Assembly: GCA_937872405.1 (NCBI GenBank) | Contig: CALMSP010000106.1 | Span: 1 to 33,071, forward strand | Length of the DNA stretch: 33,071 nt | Source: an uncultured Saprospiraceae bacterium | Lineage (GTDB): Bacteria > Bacteroidota > Bacteroidia > Chitinophagales > Saprospiraceae | Direction: 5' to 3' | Shown here: positions 16,117-22,862 of the stretch, in pieces | Numbering within the stretch: position 1 is the first letter of the stretch | Layout of the letters: each line of letters starts with the position of its first letter | The notes under the pieces: generated by a model | Database searches by the model: none | What the model saw: only the letters and a program-made list of their open reading frames with translations | What the model was told of the DNA's origin: nothing | Program-made: the position numbers and the translations under genes

Positions 16117-16674
16117 ATGAGTGCAGAAAAAGTCATATTAAACCACGAACGTTTTGCCCTAACCATTGAGCGGCTGTGCCAGCAGTTGGTCGAAACCTAC
16201 GACGATTTCAGCAATACCTGTCTCATTGGCGTGCAGCCGCGCGGCACCTACCTATCCGAACGCATCCGCACACGCCTGCAAAGCAGCATACCCGACATAG
16301 CGCCTCTGGCATATGGCAAGCTCGATATTACTTTTTATCGCGATGACTTTCGGCGCCGAGAAAAACCACTGACCCCCAGCGTCACGGAAATTAACTTTTT
16401 GGTGGAGAATAAAAATGTGGTGTTGGTGGATGATGTGCTTTACACTGGCCGTACCATTCAAGCGGCACTCACCGCGCTCAACCACTTCGGGCGTCCGCGT
16501 TCGGTGGAGCTGTTGGTACTCGTGGATCGGCGCTTCAATCGCCATTTGCCGATTCAGGCAGATTTTATCGGGCTAACGGTGGATGCCTTAGACGAAGCCT
16601 ACGTGCGCGTACAATGGCAAGAGACCAGTGGCGAAGATCAGATTTTATTATACAGCAGTAAAGAGGATGTTTGA
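16117..16674 (+). CDS. pyrR: PyrR-type bifunctional pyrimidine regulator / uracil phosphoribosyltransferase
   Basis: The 185-residue type I phosphoribosyltransferase carries the PRPP-binding loop VVLVDDVLYTGRTIQAAL, the GVQPRGTYLSERI region, KLDITFYRDDF and LVDRR. These are hallmarks of PyrR, which converts uracil and PRPP to UMP and in Firmicutes binds pyr mRNA to control attenuation. The ATG at 16117 is chosen over an upstream TTG because the latter's extension covers a promoter box and family members begin at this point. pyrB lies 195 bp downstream in the same direction, so the two are a pyrimidine unit. Whether this protein regulates RNA here is not shown by the sequence. Confidence 0.9.
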   Translation: MSAEKVILNHERFALTIERLCQQLVETYDDFSNTCLIGVQPRGTYLSERIRTRLQSSIPDIAPLAYGKLDITFYRDDFRRREKPLTPSVTEINFLVENKNVVLVDDVLYTGRTIQAALTALNHFGRPRSVELLVLVDRRFNRHLPIQADFIGLTVDALDEAYVRVQWQETSGEDQILLYSSKEDV

Positions 16675-16681
16675 TTTTGTA

Positions 16682-16710
16682 AATAAAGGCAACAAAATTT
16701 TTGCTTTATT
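16682..16710 (+). terminator. Weak hairpin after pyrR
   Basis: AATAAAG (16682-16688) pairs with CTTTATT (16704-16710) just after the pyrR stop. The stem is all A/T except one G-C pair. It might attenuate transcription into pyrB or be incidental. Confidence 0.25.
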
Positions 16711-16869
16711 ATAGTTGTGAAATATATAGTTTAAAATGTATAAATCGTGTAAACAGCTAATCAACAGGGTTCTATGTTTGAAATTTTACAGTTTTATTAA
16801 TCACCTTTATTGTACTGTAATACATCCATCGTTTTGGCTCATTACCCAAAAATATTTACAACCTGAATA

Positions 16870-17802
16870 ATGAGTATTACACAACAACTGAGCACCAGAC
16901 ATTTACTGGGTATCAAATACTTGCTACCAGAGGACATCCAGCTCATTTTTGAAACTGCCGACAGCTTCAAAGAAGTCATTAATCGCCCGATTAAAAAAGT
17001 GCCTTCGCTGCGCGATATTACGATTGTAAATCTTTTTTTTGAAGACTCGACTCGCACTCGCATCTCTTTTGAATTAGCCGAAAAACGCCTCTCGGCGGAT
17101 GTGCTCAATTTTTCCGCGTCGGCTTCTTCTGTCAAAAAAGGCGAAACGCTGCTCGATACGGTCAACAATATCCTGTCTATGAAAGTGGACATGGTCGTCA
17201 TGCGGCATCCGGCGCCAGGCGCACCCCATTTTCTGGCACGGCATATTGCCGCCAATATTATTAATGCCGGCGACGGTACACACGAACACCCCACCCAAGC
17301 ACTGCTCGACGCTTATTCTATCCGCGAGCAACTGGGCGATCTGAGGGGCAAAAAAGTTGCCATTTTTGGTGACATTTTACATTCACGGGTAGCGCTGAGT
17401 AATATTTTCTGTTTGAAAAAATTGGGCGCCGAAGTCACCGTATGCGGCCCACCTACGCTTATTCCAAAGCACCTGCACGAGTTAGGCGTTGGAGTGTCGT
17501 ATGATGTACGTCAAACCCTTCAGTGGTGCGATGTCGCTAATGTGTTGCGCATTCAAATGGAACGCCAAGACATTAAGTATTTTCCTTCCTTGCGTGAGTA
17601 CGCTCAGCATTTTGGCATCAACAAAGCCTTGCTCCATTCCCTCGACAAACCCATCATTATCATGCACCCTGGCCCTATCAATCGGGGCGTAGAGATCACC
17701 AGTGATGTGGCAGATTCTGAGCATTCTATTATTTTACAACAAGTAGAAAACGGCGTTGCCATCCGCATGGCCGTACTTTATCTGCTCGCTGCTCGAAATT
17801 AG
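16870..17802 (+). CDS. pyrB: Aspartate carbamoyltransferase, catalytic subunit
   Basis: It condenses carbamoyl phosphate and aspartate to N-carbamoylaspartate, the first committed step of pyrimidine synthesis. The 310-residue length fits the catalytic chain. The carbamoyl-phosphate motif S60-T-R-T-R is intact in FFEDSTRTRISFE. It is followed by the 80s-loop segment SSVKKGETLLDT, MRHPAPGAP, HEHPTQALLD (aspartate domain hinge), GDILHSRVALSN and HPGPINRGVEI. It is paired with pyrR upstream. No pyrI regulatory chain is visible, so allosteric CTP control through PyrI is unlikely from this locus; control may be at expression level through PyrR. Confidence 0.95.
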   Translation: MSITQQLSTRHLLGIKYLLPEDIQLIFETADSFKEVINRPIKKVPSLRDITIVNLFFEDSTRTRISFELAEKRLSADVLNFSASASSVKKGETLLDTVNNILSMKVDMVVMRHPAPGAPHFLARHIAANIINAGDGTHEHPTQALLDAYSIREQLGDLRGKKVAIFGDILHSRVALSNIFCLKKLGAEVTVCGPPTLIPKHLHELGVGVSYDVRQTLQWCDVANVLRIQMERQDIKYFPSLREYAQHFGINKALLHSLDKPIIIMHPGPINRGVEITSDVADSEHSIILQQVENGVAIRMAVLYLLAARN

Positions 17803-17807
17803 TGGAG

Positions 17808-17842
17808 GATGTGTTGGTGTGTTGATGTGTTGATGTGCTGAT
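17808..17842 (-). repeat. Imperfect octamer array (GATGTGTT), reverse complement of the 5461 satellite unit
   Basis: GATGTGTT, GGTGTGTT, GATGTGTT and GATGTGCT follow each other directly (17808-17839), then GAT. GATGTGTT is the reverse complement of AACACATC, the unit of the array at 5461-5543. The array starts 6 bp after the pyrB stop codon. Confidence 0.85.
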
Positions 17843-17975
17843 AACCAGGATTTTATAGTAATATCATTTAAATAAAAGGCTCAAATTCTATTCTCCCAGC
17901 ACCTCGTTGGCACATTTATTTAATAATCTGTTTACATACCATTTTGTACTTTCGCATGAGCTAAAATCAAACACG

Positions 17976-19103
17976 ATGAACCGACTATTATTGCTCGCGT
18001 TGGGCTGCGTTGTTACTTGTGCCCTGTCTGCACAAACGCAACATACACATGCTTTTGGGCGCGCTATTCGCTTTCCGGACATTCCAGGGTATCGTACCCT
18101 CAAATGCGATTTTCATATCCACTCTGTATTTTCAGATGGTAGCGTATGGCCGGATATTCGGGTACAGGAAGCGCTTCGGGATAGTTTGGATGCGATCTCT
18201 TTAACCGAACATCTTGAATATCAACCACATAGCGCCGATATTCCACATCCTGACCGCAACCGCGCTTACCAACTGGCAGAACAATCGGCTCGCCCATACG
18301 AACAACTTTTGGTCATCAATGGCGCCGAGATCACCCGTCGGATGCCCCCTGGTCATGTTAATGCTATTTTTATTGACGACGCCAACCAACTGCTTATCAG
18401 TGATTCGATTGAGGTGTTCCGCGAAGCCAAGCGTCAGGGTGCTTTCACTTTTTGGAATCATCCTAACTGGGTAGCGCACCGCCGCGACGGTGTCGCCACG
18501 ATGACCGATATGCATCAGTATTTGATTGCCGAAGGATTGCTTCATGGCATCGAAGTGGTGAATGATCTGACTTATTCTGATGAGGCCCTGCAAATTGCGC
18601 TTGACTACAACCTGACTATCATGGGAACTTCCGACGTGCATGGGCTGGTGGATTGGCAATACAAAATCGGCGAAGGCGGACACCGGCCACTCACGCTGAT
18701 TTTCGCTACCGAAAAAAGCCCAGAAGCCATCAAAGCGGCGCTGCTCGACCGACGTACCGTGGCTTATTTCAATCATACCCTCATTGGGCGCGACACTTGG
18801 CTCCGGCCTTTACTCCAAGCAGCAATTACCATTGAGCAAGCCACTTATCAGGGCATTACCAGCGTGCTGGAAGTCACTTTGCGCAACCACAGCGACTCGC
18901 CTTTTGTGCTCATCAATCGCAGCCCGTACACCTTCCACGCCAGTACCGACATTGTATTGATAAAACCCAATAGCAAAATGACCCTCGAAGTGAAAACCCG
19001 CGAATTGCTATCCGATATTACCTTAGCATTCGAGGTGCTCAACGCCGTAACCGCACCCAATACGCACCCCGTAATTCGTATGACACAATCTGTAAAAAAA
19101 TAA
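17976..19103 (+). CDS. Exported PHP-fold phosphodiesterase (Sb-PDE-like)
   Basis: The ATG at 17976 gives a 375-residue protein with a signal peptide (MNRLLLLALG to LSAQ, cleavage near residue 20), so it is probably periplasmic or secreted. The mature part is a PHP metal-dependent hydrolase: C-D-F-H47-I-H49 with FSDG, TEH79, the NGAEITRRMPPGHVNA segment (E118, H127), FWNHPNW (H162) and GTSD220-V-H222. The arrangement FPDIPGYRTLKCDFHIHSVFSDG... with SEI/AEITRxMPPGH resembles the Sb-PDE group of phosphodiesterases first studied in Sphingobium for organophosphate diester breakdown. The natural substrate is unknown. A possible -7 box TACTTTCG (17947-17954) lies upstream. It could serve phosphorus scavenging together with the exported hydrolases 10 kb downstream. 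Confidence 0.8.
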   Translation: MNRLLLLALGCVVTCALSAQTQHTHAFGRAIRFPDIPGYRTLKCDFHIHSVFSDGSVWPDIRVQEALRDSLDAISLTEHLEYQPHSADIPHPDRNRAYQLAEQSARPYEQLLVINGAEITRRMPPGHVNAIFIDDANQLLISDSIEVFREAKRQGAFTFWNHPNWVAHRRDGVATMTDMHQYLIAEGLLHGIEVVNDLTYSDEALQIALDYNLTIMGTSDVHGLVDWQYKIGEGGHRPLTLIFATEKSPEAIKAALLDRRTVAYFNHTLIGRDTWLRPLLQAAITIEQATYQGITSVLEVTLRNHSDSPFVLINRSPYTFHASTDIVLIKPNSKMTLEVKTRELLSDITLAFEVLNAVTAPNTHPVIRMTQSVKK

Positions 19104-19205
19104 TGCTAAGTAAATAAAAAACAACCCGGATGTAAATATTTTTTTACAAAAACATAATTATTTAGCCCGCCAGCAAATTCTTACTATCGGTTACACAAAG
19201 TTTTG

Positions 19206-19213
19206 TAGCTTTG
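19206..19213 (+). promoter_or_regulatory. Bacteroidota -7 promoter box for the T9SS protein gene
   Basis: TAGCTTTG fully matches TAnnTTTG, about 110 bp before the ATG at 19325. No clear -33 element was found at the usual spacing. Confidence 0.4.
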
Positions 19214-19324
19214 ATGTGGCAATGCAAGCTAAATACGCGCATACCATTTAAAACTAAACTATTTGATTTTCAGATAAATACACTTTTTTTAGAAGCCTCT
19301 TTCCCATTCAAAAAAACAAAAAAC

Positions 19325-20467
19325 ATGCTACAAAAACTTGTTTTATCAATGCTTGGTATATGGAGCGTAGTGACCGTAAGTCTGGCTCAGATTACCGTTA
19401 CCAATGTTACCTTTCCAGCTTTGGGCGATACCCTGTTTTTTGCTTTCGATGCTACCCCCAATATTCAAGTAGTGACGCCACCTGGGGGCAATCAAAACTG
19501 GGACTTCAGCAGTTTGCGGCCGACGTTCACGCAGCGGCAAATTTTTCAGGAACCCGCTATGGGCACAGCCGGCAATGCATTTCCCAACGCTGATTTATTA
19601 TACCTAAACGGCGCTGTTGAAAACTATTTACGCATTACCAATCAAGAGGTGCGGCTACTGGGCTATTTCGGAACCGACCCATTGGGCATCGGCTTCAATG
19701 CGAACATTCAGTACAGCCCGCCTATTGTAGAGCGGCGTGCACCGATGAATTTTTTTGACATCAACCAGATCTCTACGGGGCTGCTATTTCCTTTTTCGCC
19801 GAACCTCCTACCAGACTCGCTCCTGCAAAGGCTACCCATTAGACCCGATTCGCTCCGCATACGACTGGCAATCAGCCGATTAGATGTCATAGATGCTTGG
19901 GGGAACTTAACCATTCCTAACCAAACCTATCCCGTATTGCGTGAAAAACGAACGACCTATCAGGAAACCAGGTTAGACGCGAAAGTACCACCCTTAGGCT
20001 GGTTGGATGTGACCGATATTGCTATTCAGGCGCTCAATTTGAGTACCCTCGGTGTTGACACGACTATTACATATCATTTTTTAAACCATATTTCTAAAGA
20101 ACCCATTGCGATTGTAACACTTGATCGGGCGCAGGCGAATGCTACCTTGGTTCAATACAAATCGAATCAACTTACTACGAGTATGGGGCAACCGCAGCGC
20201 GAAAGCATGCAAATGACGGTGTTCCCCAATCCAGCATCCGATGAGGTATATGTCCGTTTTAATAATACGCCTCCAGGGCAATATTATATAAAAATATACG
20301 ACCTATCAGGTATAGAAATACGACAATACGCTGTTCAAATAACTGAAAATCAACACGAAATAAAACTGAATTTTAATCAAATGATGCCTGGCATTTATGT
20401 GTTAAGATTAGCTGACAATCAGGGTATTACACGAGCAATACGACGAATAATAAAAATCGGAACATAG
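19325..20467 (+). CDS. T9SS-sorted secreted protein of unknown function
   Basis: The ATG at 19325 gives a 380-residue protein with a signal peptide (LQKLVLSMLGIWSVVTVSLAQ). An upstream in-frame ATG at 19211 is less likely because it would bury this signal peptide and overlap the -7 box. The mature body begins ITVTNVTFPALGDTLFFAFD and contains PPGGNQNWDFSSL, a pattern seen in Bacteroidota secreted proteins but not one I can tie to a function. The last 80 or so residues start at MTVFPNPASDEVYV and include YDLSGIEI, PGIYVLRL and RRIIKI, a type A T9SS sorting domain. It is monocistronic by spacing and is followed by a palindromic element separating it from the convergent regulator gene. Confidence 0.8.
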   Translation: MLQKLVLSMLGIWSVVTVSLAQITVTNVTFPALGDTLFFAFDATPNIQVVTPPGGNQNWDFSSLRPTFTQRQIFQEPAMGTAGNAFPNADLLYLNGAVENYLRITNQEVRLLGYFGTDPLGIGFNANIQYSPPIVERRAPMNFFDINQISTGLLFPFSPNLLPDSLLQRLPIRPDSLRIRLAISRLDVIDAWGNLTIPNQTYPVLREKRTTYQETRLDAKVPPLGWLDVTDIAIQALNLSTLGVDTTITYHFLNHISKEPIAIVTLDRAQANATLVQYKSNQLTTSMGQPQRESMQMTVFPNPASDEVYVRFNNTPPGQYYIKIYDLSGIEIRQYAVQITENQHEIKLNFNQMMPGIYVLRLADNQGITRAIRRIIKIGT

Positions 20468-20498
20468 TCAAAAACGAAGAAGCAAGTAATAACCTGTG

Positions 20499-20633
20499 TC
20501 ACCGCTCACTGTTCGCCAAATCACTTTTAAAATGTTATAATTGTATTTTGATAGTGGGTCAAAACGGTTGTTTTGTTGTTCAGATTTCGCAAATCTCAAA
20601 GATTTACGAAATCACATCCACTCATTTGACCCA
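20499..20633. repeat. Dispersed element copy 2 with nested palindromes
   Basis: The left block (20499-20540) matches 7254-7294 closely. Then TGGGTCAAA (20555-20563) and TTTGACCCA (20625-20633) form a perfect 9-bp inverted repeat. Inside it GATTTCGCAAATCT (20583-20596) and AGATTTACGAAATC (20600-20613) form a 14-bp hairpin with one mismatch and a 3-nt loop. It lies between convergent genes, so it may also terminate transcription on both strands. The architecture resembles a small nonautonomous mobile element, but no target duplication was seen. Confidence 0.65.
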
Positions 20634-20687
20634 GCACCTGTATTTTTAGTCTCTTCTGGCACCTAAAATGCTATAAACATTTGACAA

Positions 20688-21272
20688 TCAGGTGTTTTCG
20701 GAGTTGTAATACAAATATAGCACCAACATGCGAGCCGTTTCTTCACTTCGATTGATGGGCACATGCGGCAGATTGCCATTGTAAAATAGGGCGTCGCCGG
20801 CCTCCAGCAGCAGTTCTTCCCCTTCGATATCGTACTGCACGGCGCCGCGCAGCATGAATTTGAATTCATAGGCATCCGTAGAAACGCGCTGCCGCTGGGA
20901 TCCGGGTTCAATGTCCAACAGTGCCGCCTCAATCGTGAATCGCTCCAGATTCTTTTCTAAAATGTGAAAATACTGGAATCCACGGGCGTTGTCTTCCTTT
21001 TGAAAGGGGATGAATTCGTGTGCTTTCTTATGGATGTAGCGCCCCTCTGGCTCAAAATGCAGGTTTTGAAAAAATTCTGGCAAGGATACCTGCAGCACCT
21101 TGACAACCGACAGCAGCACAGGGAGGGAGGGTACCGTGCGTCCATTTTCGATTTTGGATAGCAACCCCTTGCTGATGCCCGCCAGTTCTGCTGTTTCCGT
21201 TAGCTTCATTTCCTTTGATAACCTGATTTCCTTGATACGCCTGCCGATACCAGTCAGTAAATATTCACTCAT
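20688..21272 (-). CDS. XRE-family regulator with C-terminal cupin sensor domain
   Basis: The 194-residue protein has an N-terminal helix-turn-helix (about residues 9-63: RRIKEIRLSKEMKLTETAELAGISKGLLSKIENGRTVPSLPVLL region) followed by a cupin_2 barrel (about 115-185) with EFKFMLRG and DALFYNGNLPHVPIN. XRE-cupin proteins such as PuuR usually sense a small amine, amino acid or related ligand in the cupin and control a neighbouring catabolic operon. It is divergent from the FAD oxidoreductase gene, which begins the metabolic cluster. A palindrome in the shared promoter region overlaps this gene's own -35-like region, so autoregulation and control of the cluster are plausible. Confidence 0.88.
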   Translation of the reverse strand: MSEYLLTGIGRRIKEIRLSKEMKLTETAELAGISKGLLSKIENGRTVPSLPVLLSVVKVLQVSLPEFFQNLHFEPEGRYIHKKAHEFIPFQKEDNARGFQYFHILEKNLERFTIEAALLDIEPGSQRQRVSTDAYEFKFMLRGAVQYDIEGEELLLEAGDALFYNGNLPHVPINRSEETARMLVLYLYYNSENT

Positions 21273-21305
21273 ATGATGCTATTCAAATTATCATAAAAAG
21301 CATTG

Positions 21306-21313
21306 CAAATATA
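21306..21313 (-). promoter_or_regulatory. Bacteroidota -7 promoter box for the XRE-cupin regulator
   Basis: Read on the minus strand, the sequence is TATATTTG, a full TAnnTTTG match, 33 bp before the regulator's ATG. The upstream -33 position at the standard spacing falls in GTTTC, inside the palindrome at 21320-21336. Confidence 0.55.
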
Positions 21314-21319
21314 TCAATT

Positions 21320-21336
21320 GTTTCTAAATAAGAAAC
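21320..21336. promoter_or_regulatory. Candidate operator palindrome for the XRE-cupin regulator
   Basis: GTTTCT-AAATA-AGAAAC is a perfect 6-bp inverted repeat with a 5-nt spacer between the divergent regulator and oxidase genes. It sits between the -33 and -7 positions of the regulator promoter. The left arm with its flank (ATTGTTTCT, 21317-21325) recurs exactly at 22601-22609 upstream of susC. Confidence 0.5.
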
Positions 21337-21449
21337 GGTGATGTGATGTGCGTGGTTAATTTTACACTTATTTAACTTTAGAAAGGCGCATCATATTTAA
21401 AGCTGGCCGTATGTTTGTTGCTGTAAAGTTGACTTTGAAGAAACATGAC

Positions 21450-22583
21450 ATGAGCTTTGAGCATCAAGATGTAGATGTTGCTATTGTTGGCGGCGGCATA
21501 GTAGGTATTGCTATGGCCTATGCAGCCTTGCAGCAGGGGCTTACCGTGCGATTATTTGAGCGCCATCCGCGTGCGGTGGGGGCTACGGTACGCAATTTTG
21601 GCATGATATGGCCAGTGGGGCAGGCGGCTGCTACTTTTGGGATTGCCATGCGCTCGCGCGAAGCGTGGCTTCAACTGGCCGATGAAGCTGGATTCTGGGC
21701 ACCGGCGGGCGGCTCGCTACATTTGGCGTATCGGTTGGAGGAGGTAGCAGTGCTGGAGGAGTTTACAGACCTTGCCGCTGCGGTTGGTTATCAAGTAGAA
21801 CTGCTTACTCCAGCCCAAGCGACTGATCGAAGTGCAATCGTACAGCCAAAGGGGCTACAAGCGGCGTTGTGGAGTGCTACCGAAGTGAATGTGGATCCGC
21901 GCCAGGCTACGAATGTACTTCATAAATGGCTGATTACCAAAGGAGTACGGATTCATTATCAAACAGTAATTACCCATATTTCCTATCCTTACGTGCATTC
22001 GGGAGCGCAGCGTTGGCGTGCCGAGCGCATTTTTGTTTGCTCCGGTGCCGACTTTGAAACACTGTATCCAACCCATTTCGAGCAAAGCGACATCACAAAA
22101 TGTAAGCTACAAATGCTACGCACCGTGCCCCAGCCGCCAGGATTCATGATGGGCCCCAACCTCGCCGCCGGACTCACGCTCCAGCACTATGCTTCTTTCG
22201 CCCCTTGCCCCAGTTTGCCTGCTTTGAAGGCACTTTTTGCTGCGGAGTATCCTGCATACAACAAATGGGGCATTCATGTACTGCTGTCGCAAACGGTGCT
22301 GGGCGAATTGACCATCGGCGATAGCCACGAGTACGGGCATGACCTTAGCCCTTTCGATAAACAAGAAATTAATGATCTGATTATCAGTTATTTGCGCCAA
22401 TTTGCACAACTTTCTGACTGGCGCATCGCAGAGACGTGGCACGGTATTTATGCCAAAATGCCCCATGCTACAAGATACGTTGTGCAGCCAGAGCCAGGCG
22501 TGACGATTGTCAACGGACTGGGAGGCGCAGGTATGACCCTTTCTTTTGGGCTAGCACAAGAAGTGCTGGCAGCTACTTCATAG
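21450..22583 (+). CDS. DAO-family FAD-dependent oxidoreductase, TIGR03364-like (phosphonate-associated amine oxidase candidate)
   Basis: The ATG at 21450 gives 377 residues starting MSFEHQDVDVAIVGGGIVG; an in-frame ATG at 21411 would add 13 residues and cannot be excluded. The Rossmann motif G14-G-G-x-x-G19 is followed by an acidic strand end (LFERHPRAVGATVRNFGMIWPVGQ). The VGA-[ST]-V-RNFG segment and C-terminal NGLGGAGMTLSFG are typical of the TIGR03364 clade, whose genes often neighbour phosphonatases and phosphonate transporters. Related enzymes (PbfC/PbfD types) oxidise 2-aminoethylphosphonate or its N-methyl form to phosphonoacetaldehyde. Substrate here is inferred from family and context. 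It is the first plus-strand gene after the regulator. A possible -7 box TAACTTTA lies at 21373-21380. A general amine or amino-acid oxidase is the alternative. Confidence 0.8.
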   Translation: MSFEHQDVDVAIVGGGIVGIAMAYAALQQGLTVRLFERHPRAVGATVRNFGMIWPVGQAAATFGIAMRSREAWLQLADEAGFWAPAGGSLHLAYRLEEVAVLEEFTDLAAAVGYQVELLTPAQATDRSAIVQPKGLQAALWSATEVNVDPRQATNVLHKWLITKGVRIHYQTVITHISYPYVHSGAQRWRAERIFVCSGADFETLYPTHFEQSDITKCKLQMLRTVPQPPGFMMGPNLAAGLTLQHYASFAPCPSLPALKALFAAEYPAYNKWGIHVLLSQTVLGELTIGDSHEYGHDLSPFDKQEINDLIISYLRQFAQLSDWRIAETWHGIYAKMPHATRYVVQPEPGVTIVNGLGGAGMTLSFGLAQEVLAATS

Positions 22584-22604
22584 CTACCATAATGTACTTG
22601 ATTG

Positions 22605-22761
22605 TTTCTTATTGGTCAACAGTTTGCTCGGGATTGCCAAATTGATAGCCTTGCTATTATTTTAATTCATCTCAAAAAGTACTGTTTATCAGAGATTTAG
22701 AATAATAAGCCCAGATTTAAAAATGAGTTAACATAATCTTAATTATTTCTTAATTGTCAAC
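22605..22761 (+). repeat. Pair of 16-bp direct repeats upstream of susC
   Basis: TTTCTTATTGGTCAAC (22605-22620) and TTTCTTAATTGTCAAC (22746-22761) agree at 14 of 16 positions and are 141 bp apart. Both lie in the 279-bp region before susC. The first overlaps a half-site identical to the left arm of the regulator palindrome (22601-22609). They are candidate regulator binding sites. Confidence 0.4.
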
Positions 22762-22862
22762 TAAGGTTAGCTACGGCTGCTTATTCAGACTTTTACATCG
22801 AAAAAGCCGACCCGGCATACACCAGATCGGCTATAAAGCAAAAATTTAAAAAAAAAATTTTT

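Noticed and set aside
13924..17802. Horizontal transfer island covering gpx to pyrB
   Set aside because: Genes are housekeeping types with composition like their neighbours and there is no integrase, tRNA or flanking repeat.
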